From NCBI GenBank assembly GCA_963920765.1, contig OY987252.1, positions 5,069,966 to 5,133,965 of the forward strand: a stretch of DNA of 64,000 nucleotides, given 5' to 3'. This stretch comes from Ulota crispa. Lineage: Eukaryota > Streptophyta > Bryopsida > Orthotrichales > Orthotrichaceae. The position numbers and the translations under genes were made by a program. Below, piece after piece: positions 34,001 through 45,114 of the stretch (position 1 is its first letter; every line of letters starts with the position of its first letter). The notes beneath the pieces are model-generated. The model had not been told where the DNA came from. It made no database searches and saw only the letters and a program-made list of their open reading frames with translations.

Positions 34001-36046
34001 GTATCTTGCAAACTTTGAAGATGCCAACAAACTATGTTGGACTATTGGCAAAAAGAGTCACCATGGATGGGGAGGTAAGGGACTTGAAGTCTCATGACCA
34101 TCACGTTCTACTGCAGCAAGTATTGCCACTATGCATGAGGATGTTGCTGAATAGAGATGTCAGATTGGCCATTATGAAAGTGAGCCGCATATTTGTGCAG
34201 TTATGTGCAAAATCTGTAGACCCTTCATTGATGCTAGTGCTGTTGGAGGAGACTAGTGAAGCGGTGTGCATGCTAGAGAAAGTATTTTCACCGGCGCTCT
34301 TTGACATCATGACGCACTTACCGATCCATTTGGTACAGCAATTGGATATTTGCGGACCGGTTCCCAAGAGGTGGATGTACCCTGTGGAATAGTATTTGAC
34401 AGTGCTGAAGGACTATGTGAAACAACAAGCGCAACCCAAAGGTTCCATGGCACGTTGGTATAATATAGAAGAGGCACTGGGGTTTTGCTTGGAGTATATG
34501 TAGAACTGCAGCGCCACAGAACAGAGAGTTTGGGATGACAAATAAGAGCTTGCAATGGGTAGTGAGAGGCCGGAAGGAAATAGGCGGCATATAATCTTGA
34601 ACCTATCAATGCGAGATTGGATCCACAAGTTTGTGCTGGAGAGCACAAAGCCTCTCCAATCGTTTAGGGAGTAAGTGATTTCATGCCTGCATGTGTTTAC
34701 AAACACTTTCAATTATATCCAAGTCTGTATTGCACCTTCAAAGTTTTGTAAAATGATGAAGCCCTTATATATAGAAACCCTAAATTTTTGTATTTGAGGA
34801 CTTGTAGTAGGGCATTCACTACATGCACTGAAGGATAAACCTAGACTATGACTAGTGATAGTCATACTACTGCATGTAGTCATCACCCTAGTCAAAGGGT
34901 CCAATTTTTGTACTCATGACTACCCCTTTATGACTGCACGTAGTCATATGCCATGTGACCCCCCCTTCATTTGCTTTCCGCTTCAATGAAAATAGCTCCT
35001 TTAAAGTTAAATTTGAATGGAATTGTCATTGTTAGTACTAGGAGTGTTCCTTTTCAAAATGTCAATGCAAAATAGATTTACTAATAGAAGCTAGTGCGTG
35101 GAATGTTAGTGAGTATGTGCAAGAAATGGCAGCACAAGGAATAGCAAGAGCACAACATCTACGAGAGAACCAGCAAAAGGCCACGTCACATCTTGCAGTC
35201 ATGGAGAAAGTCACGTTTAGATCATGGCTGGCTAAGGCGGTGGAGTTTAAAATACAAGCACATGAAGAAGTGCATGTGGACGTCCGGGCACTAACAAAGC
35301 CACCATCCATGTATGCAAAGTCATATTGCGCCATGTATGCATATGGGAACCACATCCAAATGCAATCCATAGAGGCGGATTTAAGTACGTGTGACAGCGG
35401 CATGGCAGCCACTTTTTCTCAGTTGTGCCGATCAAGCCGCAGGGACTAGAATATGAGAACTGTAGATTTGGAGTACATTGGGTGGGTAGACCTAATTTTG
35501 GGCGTTGACTATGGCCATTTTCAAATCAATGTGTTGGACTACTCGTGGGTGAAATCAAACACGCAAGGCCCTAATGCAACAATGAAGAAGGACGCGTATG
35601 GGTTTACCATAGTGAGGTTTGAGCGTCTCATTCCCCGCTCTGCAGATTCATTTGCATTTCCCTTGCATGCACGTCAGGTTTTTTTTTTGGATGACTTGGG
35701 CAATGCAAGGTGGAAGGTGGTTTTGCATACAAAGCCTAGAGGCGTGAAAACAAGGGCAACGGGGAATGACAGCCAAGAAGTTTGACACTTGAGCATTGGT
35801 GACGGTGGTGCCCCTGGAAGGACAACACAAGAGGAACACATGTATCCTCCATGCACTGGTGCAGACCCTTTGGCGGAAGGTAGGGTCTTGACAATGGAGG
35901 AAGTGAGAGCAGAGATGGCAGCTGCAGTAGACACTGAAGAAGAGGATGAAGAAATGGGAGCCAAAGGAGGAGAGGGGGACGCAAGCAATTTTGACAAAGG
36001 AGGCAACAAAGCACAAGAAGAGGATGTTGACAACAACTATGAATGA
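31022..36046 (+). pseudogene. TnpD/Tnp2-like CACTA transposase, multi-exon, decayed
   Basis: Plus-strand pieces follow the plant TnpD order. 31022-32300 carries the Transposase_21 core: GVSNASANELLKLLKELLP, LPKLHYEAMRYLSKLGLSYDSI, DSKAWRHIDTMYP, MRLGLALDGVNLFLNMSLSH followed by STWPV, then LPPVQK-type and KNVYLGHCKYKWRDP near 32215-32265. 32934-33173 reads FDGTVEAKLPPKSMTGADIK and RLPYWEV. 33756-34672 contains the DUF4218-type region (RHVLDPMHCKNNLCENML, LKSHDHHVLLQQVLP, FDIMTHLPIHLV, CGPVPKRWMYPVE). 35060-36046 contains the DUF4216-type region (GWVDLILGVDYGHFQ, DAYGFTIVRFERLI, ARQVFFLDD, WKVVLHTKPRG) and an acidic tail. TnpD cuts the element ends. Stops are mostly TAG from CAG (34393, 34501) or TGA from CGA (31648, 31690, 35783). 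Confidence 0.9.
33290..33530. promoter_or_regulatory. ATGACT/AGTCAT cluster in a TnpD intron
   Basis: Several ATGACT and AGTCAT words lie in the putative intron between the RLPYWEV exon (ends near 33172) and the RHVLDPMHC exon (starts near 33756). A similar cluster lies in the next putative intron at 34840-34960. Confidence 0.6.
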
Positions 36047-36339
36047 GCCATTCACCAATGACATGGTACTTCAAGATGATTTATATGGGCTTGCAACCAT
36101 ATTGCCATAGCAAGTATATGGTTACAACCTCATGTAACACTTCACATCAAATTGGGAACGTACACATACTTAGTTCTTATTAGATACATCCAGTTTTCTT
36201 CCCCCATTGGGTTTCTAGATTTTTCCCCAAAGAAGGGATTTTTTCATACATGTGTACGTTGTATCACTTTCCATTACTGAACCTAACAACTTGAGCCGCA
36301 CCTAGTTTGCTAAACCCCAAACCCTCTTTTGTAGCAAGA

Positions 36340-37267
36340 CACAGGTAAAAAAACAGGTCCACAATGACTAAACCATGAGTGTACAGTCAATTTATAGTTG
36401 TTTTTTAGTTGTTGTTTAGTCATTGCAGTCATTGTCACTAAGTCATTAAGGACCTGTATTTTTACCTGTGAGAACATAGTGCTGAGATGAGCTCCACAAG
36501 ATGTATGTAATGGGCCCTGGAACTTACAGATATTACATAGCAAACCCAGCATTGTGAGTAGCAAAAATTAAATTTAGAACAAGTAGAGAGAAGAAATTAA
36601 AATGTTGTAAATGGAAATCAATTGAATGTCAGTAGTCCATAGGGTGCAACCCATAGATGACAAGCAAGCTTTAAGTATAAACTCATGTGAATAATTATAC
36701 AAAATACTGTCTAAACCCTAAATCCCTAAACCTTAAAAAGATAAGACCCCTAAGCCTTGAACTTGATGAAATCTAAAGATACCAAACCCCTAAAGCCTAA
36801 ACACCCCAAAATCTCACAGATTTTTGATGTGTACAACACCTAAATGCCCAAACCAAACATGCACATAATGTTGTCCCTAAACTAGACGACCCCTAAACCC
36901 CTACGCCCACCTCCACCTCCTAAAAACCGCCCACTCCAAATCCAATAAATAAATGAAAACCCCTAAACTACTAGGTCCCTAAACCCAATGTGGCTTGGGC
37001 CTTTCCTCACCCAAAAAGTTATATGACTAGAGGCAATCATGTAGTCAAGAAACCTAGTCATAACCACTCACTAAATCTTGAGAACTTGTTCCCAATGACG
37101 TTCCCCTTGAGGTCCACAAAAAATCTCAGTCACATTGACAATGTTATGACTAGAGCATGATTATGACTAGGAGGCCTAAACCACATGACACATGGGTTGC
37201 CATTTCAATGAAATGTGACTATATAGTCATAGTACCCTAGTCATAAAAAGCCCTTTTCCTTGTAGTG
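36340..37267. promoter_or_regulatory. Right subterminal region of the CACTA element
   Basis: 36360-36460 and 37015-37267 carry ATGACT/AGTCAT motifs, and the terminal inverted repeat closes at 37267. Between them, 36710-36995 is C+A-rich with about nine CCCTAAA-like words, which read as TTTAGGG on the other strand. TTTAGGGG words also occur at the left end, so they may be part of the end structure rather than a telomere relic. Confidence 0.65.
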
Positions 37268-37273
37268 AAAACA

Positions 37274-37507
37274 CTAATGCCACAACCTACACGGTTGTTT
37301 GCATTGTTCTAGATTGACTTTGGCGCTTGAATTTCTGGCTTCTAAGCTGTGACCCTCCTCTGATCCTGTTGTATAACATCTTAGGCGGCCAGACCAAATC
37401 TTCCACCCACTAAAACTCTTCATGAGAGTCATCTTTGTCATTAGATTCTTTGTCTTCCAATAATCCATTTGAGCTTCCGCTTGTGTACGCTTGGAAAGGT
37501 TCTTCAC
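37274..37507 (-). CDS. Unrecognised short ORF at the right CACTA flank
   Basis: A 77-codon minus-strand frame, Lys- and Ser-rich (TQAEAQMDYWKTKNLMTKMT), that I do not recognise. It runs up to the CACTA insertion point and stops 6 bases beyond the target duplication. It may once have been continuous with the Gly-rich frame at 13129-13554, but no domain supports this. Confidence 0.2.
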   Translation of the reverse strand: MKNLSKRTQAEAQMDYWKTKNLMTKMTLMKSFSGWKIWSGRLRCYTTGSEEGHSLEARNSSAKVNLEQCKQPCRLWH

Positions 37508-38799
37508 TATTTAAGAAGTCAAGATCACACTCACCAATATGTCCTCAATACTTGTGTCACCAAATGTTGAGTGCATTTCTGAGACTGGTGGAAAAAAATT
37601 TGGTGTCAAATTGGAGCTGCAAGGAGATAGATTGATCTTTGGTTTAAGAGTTGGACTTCTTCTTGAGGGAGATGGTGTTGTTGTCATACGTGAGTCTTGC
37701 TGAAAGAGGCAACAGCTCTGTCGCGTAGGAAGTCCATCCCACGCTACCTAAGAGTGCATAATTCCCACTGTTGGTATAGAAACTTCATGGAACAAGCAAA
37801 AATAGGCATGACATTTTGTAAAACAAATTGGGTTTTGGGAACTCACTTCATCAACATGAGCTTTACTTCATCTCCCTCCTTTCAGCCTTGGCATGTTTAA
37901 AATTCAGAAACTTCAATTCAAGCTGCACCAAACAAAACAGGAATTTCTAAAAGGACTGAACTCACTAAAGGGAGGCTGAAGCAAGAAAGGAGGATCCAGC
38001 AAGTCATGAACATTGTATTACAACAATTTTTCTTCAAGTAATTGGAAATTCCTTGCCCTACAGTGTCAAAGGTGGAGCACATGAAAATTTAGGAAATAAT
38101 TGAATGCTGGAATGTTAAGCTTTGTTAATCTTGCCTAGGTGCACAATAAGCTTGCACATCTGGTCCACTTGCCTCGGTTGAGATGAATTTGGAATTGAGT
38201 GTGAAGAATCTGTATTGCCGTTGCTGTAGGTTCCGGATTGCAATTGGGACGGCATTACAGACTCCATCACCTTTGTGGATCATACTTCCAACCGCTAGTT
38301 GCTGCTACCTTGTACCAACTCCCGCAGTTAACTTCAATTGACCACAAGGCATTAGCTTATATTGCAAGACTTGCATGAAGTCCCTAGAAAAGCCAATCCT
38401 CAATGGCTGATGTTGGCTGGCGGCTGGAGCTCCCGCGTCCCTCCAAGGCCCCAACGCCTCAACGATCTCAATTATTGTCCAACGACACCCAAACAAAGCG
38501 CCAGCCCAAACGGGCTTCCGCCTTTGCCTGAAGCCATCAAATTTGAATGACATGTATTATCTTTTTAGAAGCCACCTATCTTTATTCCCTAACAAATGCA
38601 ACTACTGTCAAAGTTTACAAATGTGGAGTGTTGTTAAGGACTAGGAATCGTGTTAGAGGAACTAGGCCAAATCCAATCCAAAACCCTCATGAACCACTTG
38701 CCCAACCACCTTGTTTTTGTTGTCCCAAAGGGCTGCCCCTCAATTTAGTCAACTCTCCAATACAAAGGAGAGTAGCTGCCAGTGCTGCCCCATCTCCAC
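37508..38799. other. No gene recognised
   Basis: Mixed-composition sequence. 38150-38550 is G+C-richer and open on both strands over about 80 codons (38305-38553 minus, 38362-38550 plus), with no recognisable domain. It could be a decayed host-gene or transposon fragment. Confidence 0.3.
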
Positions 38800-38995
38800 A
38801 TTTTTTCAAAAATACTTGCATAACTTCTTTGGCGAGAATTGGAATATAGTAAAAATTAGATGCCCACGTAGGTCTTTGAATTCCCCACCTTCCATAAAAG
38901 TTTCAAATAATCCTACAAAGTAGATAATCCATAGGTACATGCCCAAAGTACCACCTATCTCCCAAGGGGACAATTGGTCCTTTAGGGGTCAAAAC
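38800..38995 (+). repeat. Dispersed repeat family, copy C (3' part)
   Basis: Matches the last 200 bases of copies A and D (GCATAACTTCTTTG, ATTCCCCACCTTCCATAAAAG, ATAGGTACATGCCCAAAG) and runs uninterrupted through CCCAAGGGGACAATTGGTCC. That gives the empty-site form of the place where the second CACTA element entered copy D. Confidence 0.75.
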
Positions 38996-39599
38996 TACAA
39001 AAATGACTTTAAGCCTTTGAATCCTCTTTTCACATGTTGGATCTAATAAAATGACCATCAGACAAATATAAGATTAAAGGAAATAACATACATAATCCCA
39101 CTCACTTTATAGCTTTTCAAAATCCCTTCTACAATTTTTTCAAATGAATTTTTTGTGTAAATTTTTCTCCAAGATCTAGTGTATTTGAGGCTCATTTCCA
39201 AGAGCTCTCAACACTAGAGAAAGTCAAGACCCGTGCACAAAAGCTTGAATAAAAAACTCATGATTGATCATTTTCAAAATTAGACTGCAGATTCTAACAT
39301 TAGACTTCAAAAGTTTGAAATCCAAAATACAAACTACTAAAAATAACAATTTTTTAAGGTTTATTGAACCTCAGAATATTGCAGACACCAAATTTTGGTG
39401 CCGCAGGCATTTAGGAGTTAATAGACAAGGAATTTGACCATAAATTTTTGATGATTTGAAGGGAATTGAAAATATTATCGTGAAAACGGAATAATATTTG
39501 TTTGGGTTTGGACATTGCATGATTTAGACATATTTCATCAAATGTTAGCTAACTTCCAAAAATCTTAGAGGCCCCTCCAAATCAAGCCTAAATAAGGAA

Positions 39600-39711
39600 A
39601 TTGTAGTAAAGGGGTTGGTTATGGTCAAATTCCTTGTTTATTAAAAGACTAGACTAAAGTATTGGGATTCTTGCCAAGTGTTTTCTTGGGGTGTGTTGCA
39701 AATGCCCTTAG
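39600..39711 (-). mobile_element. PIF/Harbinger-like element edge, second copy
   Basis: Reading leftward from 39711 on the minus strand gives GGGCATTTGCAACACACCCC after TAA, then GGCAAGAAT and ACTTTAG, the same order as at 7628. The other end was not found. Confidence 0.45.
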
Positions 39712-39719
39712 AGCACCCC

Positions 39720-40780
39720 ACCCTTGCACTCAATCCATGACTCGCCAAGTGTTTCTATCTGCTTTTGGAGAGCCCACAAAATTTTTGTCTGCATCCTTAC
39801 TTTTCAAATGTGTTCTACAAATAACTGTTTGGTCCCACAAGTTATTTGACCAATCATCAAGTTGGAAAAGAAGTGGAAAAAAAAGATAGAAGTCACTAAA
39901 CCTAGAATGAATAGTAATTTCAAGGGCCATTCCTTGACACACTCAAGTTAAGAGTGCAAAAAACCTTTTGAGGGGCGCTAAGCATTTCTCATGCAAGTAT
40001 TGCATGCCAGGGTCCTTGTGCGTGTGCAGGTGCGGAAGCCCTTGGGCCGGACAGGGCTAAAAGATTATGGTAATGCAGCCCACCTTAAAAGTGGTATATC
40101 CACTTTTATTCACAATTAGCTTAATCCATTAAAGTCTCTGGTTGCTTCTAGAGTGGGCATAGCATTTTTTGGTGTTTTGGAAAAACTCATGTTAACAAAG
40201 AATTTAAATGCCTACAGAAGATCCAATCGTATGGATGGCAGTGTCATGCATAATTTATGAGTATGCATCTTTTTTTAATGTTTGATTTTTGTTTGCAGGC
40301 ATATTTAAATGTGCCTACATACATTTTTGTACAAATACGGCAATCTCTAGAATGGTGGATTGTATTTCTTTATGGATTATTTTTTCTTGTTGCTCAATGG
40401 ACCATGTGGCAATTCTCTAAGGTGATAGGTTTAGGGAAAATTTAGATTCTTGGAAACGCATACAAGTACTCAATTTGTAGCAATTATAATACTCTTTCTA
40501 CATTCATTTTTGTATTTTGGCAGCTAACACTTTTTGAGTATTTCTAATGCCTTGACCACATGGCATCTTGTCTAAACCTGATTTTTGTTCCAAGCTATAG
40601 GGTTCCTAATTGCCTACACCCATCCCCTTTGCCACATCCTCAAATTCCTTGACATGCTCTCCCTACCACCTAAAAAGAGTCAAAATTTACTAGGAACTAG
40701 TCGATTCAACCTTAATGGGTTAAAGATGATATTTGGCAAGAGTTAAAAGTGCTTTTAACCACTTATAATCATTTTATCAA
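39720..40780. other. No gene recognised
   Basis: A+T-rich sequence with short open frames only. A small G+C-rich patch at 40010-40070 resembles the one near 1470-1520 over a few words (GGGCCGG, then AAGATTATGG), too little to name an element. Confidence 0.35.
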
Positions 40781-42760
40781 TTTCCTTAGTACCTACAAGC
40801 ATGTTTGAGTCAAAATCGTAAATTGCTTAGATTGTAAAACACCTTCCAATGACAAATTGGTGATAGACTCTCAATTTTTGGCTTTCTCGCATCCAAGAAT
40901 GGGAAGTCAAATTCCATAGATGCATTATTAGGGAACAATGTAGCAACACCTCATGCCTAATCACGTAAGTATTTGAAGAGCTGATTAACAAGGTTCTAGC
41001 CATCTTCAAATGTAATCTCATGGTTGTAGCTGTTTAACACGATAGCAAAATCGATACCCTCCAAATATGACGTGCACATGGTTTTGTGCTCCATCTCAAT
41101 TGAATAACACGTTTTGCCAACCAATGATATTTTAAGAGTTGAATAAATTTTTGAATAATTCGACCAAAATTGCAACCTTGCAATTTAACTAGTTGATGGA
41201 GAAGGATTTGGGGAACCATCTACAATGCTTGCCATGTTGTCACTCTCACGCAATGTCTTGGTTTGCAAAAGGCCATTATACATCTCTACAATCAGCTGTC
41301 CAATATTCTACTTGATTAACATGACAATAGAATCATTCTTGCTTTCAAGAGCTTGCGAGACATAGATTCTTTGATCATGCAGGAATCCATCAACAAAAAT
41401 GTACGTGATTGACCATAGCCCAGAGACTTTGTGCGCCATGCCTCCTTCATCAAAGTTTGCATCATACTCAACATCGCACTCAATTGCTAGACATGATACT
41501 ATGCGCTCAATCTCCTCATTTAGTTGTGGATGAATGCATGGTTGAGTGGCTCAAAATTGTGTTCACTTTAAATAACTGCACACATCCAATTTTCAAATGC
41601 CTAAAAGGTACATTCAAAAGTTTCAAAAAAGAAAAAAAAGTTCATTGTAGAGATTTAAACTTCATTGTAACTACAATAATGTTGTTCAGTTTCTTTTTTG
41701 GCATTTTATGGAGGTGTGGAGGACTTTTGAAAGAACATGAATGTGACAATTCTGCTATCAATACGTTTTTCAAGGACTTTTTAAAGATAGTTTAGTTACT
41801 TAAGAGAATACAAAGGACTATAATTCTAGTGGGTATTTGGGTAAAATTTTAAGAAATTCCAATCTTGTTTTGTAAATGTGTATTGAATGTTTGCAAAGGA
41901 ATTTTTAATGCCTTTTTTAACCTTGGATTTTACAAAGTCCTTTTCTCCTTTGTCTTTTTTTTTTTTCCTATTTTTTTTTTCAACTTGAATATTTTTTTGA
42001 GTTCTAGAACCGCTTTTAGCAATAAGGACTTTTTGAATAACTTTGATCGATTTAAGTCTAAGCCCTAGAACACAGCCTGTAGTGGGTAATTTCAAAAAGA
42101 ACAGATCTAGAGACATCGGACCATTGGATTGAGTTTATAAGTCCATAGTAGACATGAAGAAGCCACTTAGCCGCCATGACACTTGATGAAATTGCAAATT
42201 AGTATTAGATTCAAAATCCTTAAACCCACTTAAGGGACTTTGAGAATAGGGACTCTTGCCAAAATTGAGCCACTCAACCATGCATCTACCCTTGTGACAT
42301 CACAAAGTTTTTTGCTTGCATGATTTTGATTGTTTTGTTGACAAATTGGAAAATGGCAAAAACATTGCACTAGCAAACTAATACCACAAAGGAGGAGCCA
42401 ATTGGTTGGGTCATTGTCCACGAAAAAGGCAACAAATTTAGGACGCTTTTTGATTTGCCAAATGGTCTAATCTCATATGGCCATCCACTGCATTGTCATT
42501 TTGGGACACTTTGCTCCTATTTGAGTTATGAGGATATCTTGTTTTCTCAAATAAGAGGCAATTTTGTTGACCAAATTCATGAACAAGCTGTCAAATAGGT
42601 AATTCAAATGTGTCTTGCAGACAAAATTGACTTGATGAATGAGGCACCATGAGCGATAAATGTTGTGGGTAGCTTCTTTCACCAACAGTGTGACAATACC
42701 ACCTAATTGTCAAGTTATTACCTTGGCACATTTTGATCCGATCCCATGTAAATTAAGATT
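40780..42760 (-). pseudogene. hAT-superfamily transposase relic
   Basis: Minus-strand frames carry hAT-like blocks in order: GIGSKCAKVIT near 42730; SWCLIHQVNFVCKTHLNYLF at 42590-42650 (the W/C..HQ.N motif seen in hAT and DUF659-type transposases); IASYLRKQDILITQIGAKCP at 42500-42560; then a domain with FVNKTIKIMQAKNFVMSQG near 42300-42360; and ITFEDG plus ASMEFDFPFLDARKPKIE near 40880-41020. Stops and frame changes are frequent, so the gene is dead. The zinc-finger BED start and the inverted ends were not found. hAT transposases cut and paste with 8-bp target duplications, the same size as the small element just to the right. Confidence 0.6.
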
Positions 42761-43009
42761 GCCATTGTATACACAAGACATCCATAATCTTGATGATCAT
42801 GCTGGACAAAATAATTACTAGATGACAATTGTGAATTGGGAGTGCTAAGACATACAAATTATATAAGATGCCACTACGATGCATACAAATTCATATAGCA
42901 AAAGATGAGTGCCCTAATTGAATTGATGCATGGGTAGTTGCAAGAAACACTTCTACATGATATTCATTAAATTGGAAAAATGTAATTCCCAAGCTATTTT
43001 TTACCTAAA

Positions 43010-43200
43010 TCCAAAAATGTCACCTTATACCAAATTTGAAGGTATCAGATTCAATTTAAGCCACTAAGATTTTTTCCCTTGCAAATTCCTCCTCTCAGGT
43101 GAAGGCACGTGTACCAAAAAAACGCTGAACTCAATTTAGGGTGATCACCTTAAGCCTTCAGGAGTCCCAAAATGTACTCTTTTTTCCAATTTAATGAATA
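43010..43200 (-). repeat. Dispersed repeat, inverted partner of 59500-59690
   Basis: GGTATCAGATTC, TTTTTTCCCTTGCAAATTCC, TCCTCTCAGGTGA, GGCACGTGTACC and GTACTCTTTTTTCC recur on the opposite strand at 59500-59690, about 16 kb away. No coding capacity is seen. Confidence 0.75.
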
Positions 43201-43702
43201 TTGTGTTCTTCACAGTTTTGTTCAAACACCCTTAAAATTAACAGTACTAGGTAATATTATGAGTTATTGAAATAAATTTTTTTTAAATAAAATAAAATAC
43301 GGACAATTTGTAGAGCACTTAAGATAGCATAGTTGTGAAAATTTAGACCTAGAAATTTTTTATTCTAAAAGTTATGCAAAAAAATAGGGGGCCTAAATTA
43401 CCAACAAAAGACTATTTCTTTTTTTCTTTTTAGAAAATAGTAAAAAATTTCAAAAAAAAAAAAAAAAATGGCCATGTTGATCTCTTTGAGTAGTTTCACT
43501 TGATGCAAGTGGTTTTTGTAGGAAGTTCTTTTATTTCACCAGTCATTCAAGAAAGGATGCCCACTTTGAGGGTGTGTGCACTGCATGGAATTTAGAATTT
43601 TATGAAACCCTTCTAAGCGTCCATGTAATGCTCTAAGATGAACAACTTCCTTGATATGTGGCATGAGATTTGCTTTTTTGGACCCAAAATAGTACTAAAA
43701 AC

Positions 43703-44070
43703 CATGGTTGTTACATTGGGCTGCTTGTCTACTTGCCCGTTCGTCCGTCAAAAGTGCCTAACTGAGCTCATGTCTGTCCGATGTGGTCAACTCATAGTTG
43801 ACTTCAAAAAATGGTACAAAGTGATAAAAAATACTTACTTTGTACATACTGGTGATACTCATTTTTGCCAACATGAAGTCAAAATGTGGATTTGAAGCCA
43901 TATCATGTGATAAAATGAGAAATAATAATTTGATTTGTCCTTTTTTAGGTCAAAAACCCTAAAAACGGTCATAAAACTACAACAGGACAGACACATCCGC
44001 CCGTCTTGTCTTTTTCGTCTGCCCAACTCTCTTGTCCAACCGCCAAAAGTTGCCCAATGTAACAACCATG
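43703..44070 (+). mobile_element. hAT-type MITE, copy 1 (368 bp) with 8-bp target duplication
   Basis: The ends CATGGTTGTTACATTGGGC (43703) and TGCCCAATGTAACAACCATG (to 44070) are inverted copies. CTAAAAAC flanks it exactly on both sides (43695-43702 and 44071-44078), an 8-bp duplication typical of hAT elements. The interior has CGTCCGTC/CGGACAG-like words near both ends, and a middle with GACTTCAAAAAATGG and GCCAACATGAAGTCAAAA. It encodes nothing. Confidence 0.93.
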
Positions 44071-44079
44071 CTAAAAACC

Positions 44080-45114
44080 CCCAAAATGGCTAAGGTAGAC
44101 ACCTATTTGGGGGCTGTACAAAAAGAGTAAAATATATTTTTTAAAACCACAAAAATTAAAGAAGGTCTGTAACTATGATATGTACCTTTCTCTGAAATTT
44201 CAGCTCAAAAGAACTTGTTGTGCAAAAGTTGCAAGCCAAAAAGCACCTGCAAGAGGTGAAGGGGACAAATAATAGTACAAGTGTTTCTTGCAATCACCCG
44301 CATCCATTGCCAACAAAATTGCTCAAGTGCTTTTCAATGGTTAGGATATTGCGTAGCACTCGTAAGTTGCAGATGACAAGCACTTGAATGTAATTAATTA
44401 CATCCGTTTTTGACAAGCAACCAAGTCAACTACTCCCAAGGTAGCTCTTAGTGTGATGCATGCTAAAAACTATATGTCAAAATGACAAGCCACTTACCAA
44501 ATAATCATCTACAAAGTCAAATTGCAATTTGTTCTTGACAACCACTTTGTATATTGCATCACGACTTGTAATGTGTCCATGAAAACATAAGACCAAAATC
44601 AAAAAAATGCATTACTAGAAACTTCATTTCAAGCCCGTCTACTAGTAGCATTATATGACTTCTATCCGAATGAATTTTGAATTCCTTTTGATCAAACAGA
44701 TGTGCCTCAATTAAAGTGTCTTGGTTCTAATTTGTTTGATAGCCTTTGGGAATGCATAAAGCTACACTACATGTGAGGTCATTTTAAAGTTGTGCAATTG
44801 TACCACACGGAATAAGACTTAACTTCACGGACCCAATCAAAAATTCCCCCAATATGCTTGCATGTATTCACCAAATTCCTATATATGTCCAGTTAGATTA
44901 TGACTGTTGAGTCTAGGACTCAAGAAAGTACTAACAAGTTACCTGATGCACCTATTTTAAAAAGGAATCTACTATAACACAAACATAAAAGTTAGAAACA
45001 AGTATACAATGCGTGTTACAACTCCTTGGCCAATGCATTGCATGAGAATAGCATTTTAGAGATAAAACATTTGTTTTTTATAATATCTAAAATTTAAAAC
45101 CTCCAAGTTAATAT
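44080..45114. other. No gene seen
   Basis: A+T-rich sequence with no recognisable coding or repeat structure beyond short A runs. Confidence 0.35.

Larger units (their letters stand above)
13592..37267. mobile_element. Complete CACTA (En/Spm) DNA transposon, 23.7 kb, with nested insertions
   Basis: The left end reads CACTACAAGGAAAAGG then TCTTTTTATGACTAGG. The right end, read inward on the minus strand, is the same over 32 bases with one difference. Both ends are flanked by AAA (13589-13591 and 37268-37270), the 3-bp duplication expected of CACTA elements. Inside are a minus-strand TnpA/TNP1-like gene (14646-17330), a minisatellite cut by a fossil Ty3/gypsy element (17690-25790), a tandem triplication (26800-28790), a zinc-motif/SET gene (29573-30466) and a plus-strand TnpD gene (31022-36046). 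The two transposase genes point outward, away from each other. Subterminal regions carry dense ATGACT/AGTCAT motifs. Stops in both transposase genes show that it is no longer autonomous. Confidence 0.95.

Noticed and set aside
1468-40070. G+C-rich patches at 1468-1530 and 40010-40070 sharing GGGCCGG and AAGATTATGG words
   Set aside because: The similarity is only a few short words with different spacing, too little for a repeat family.
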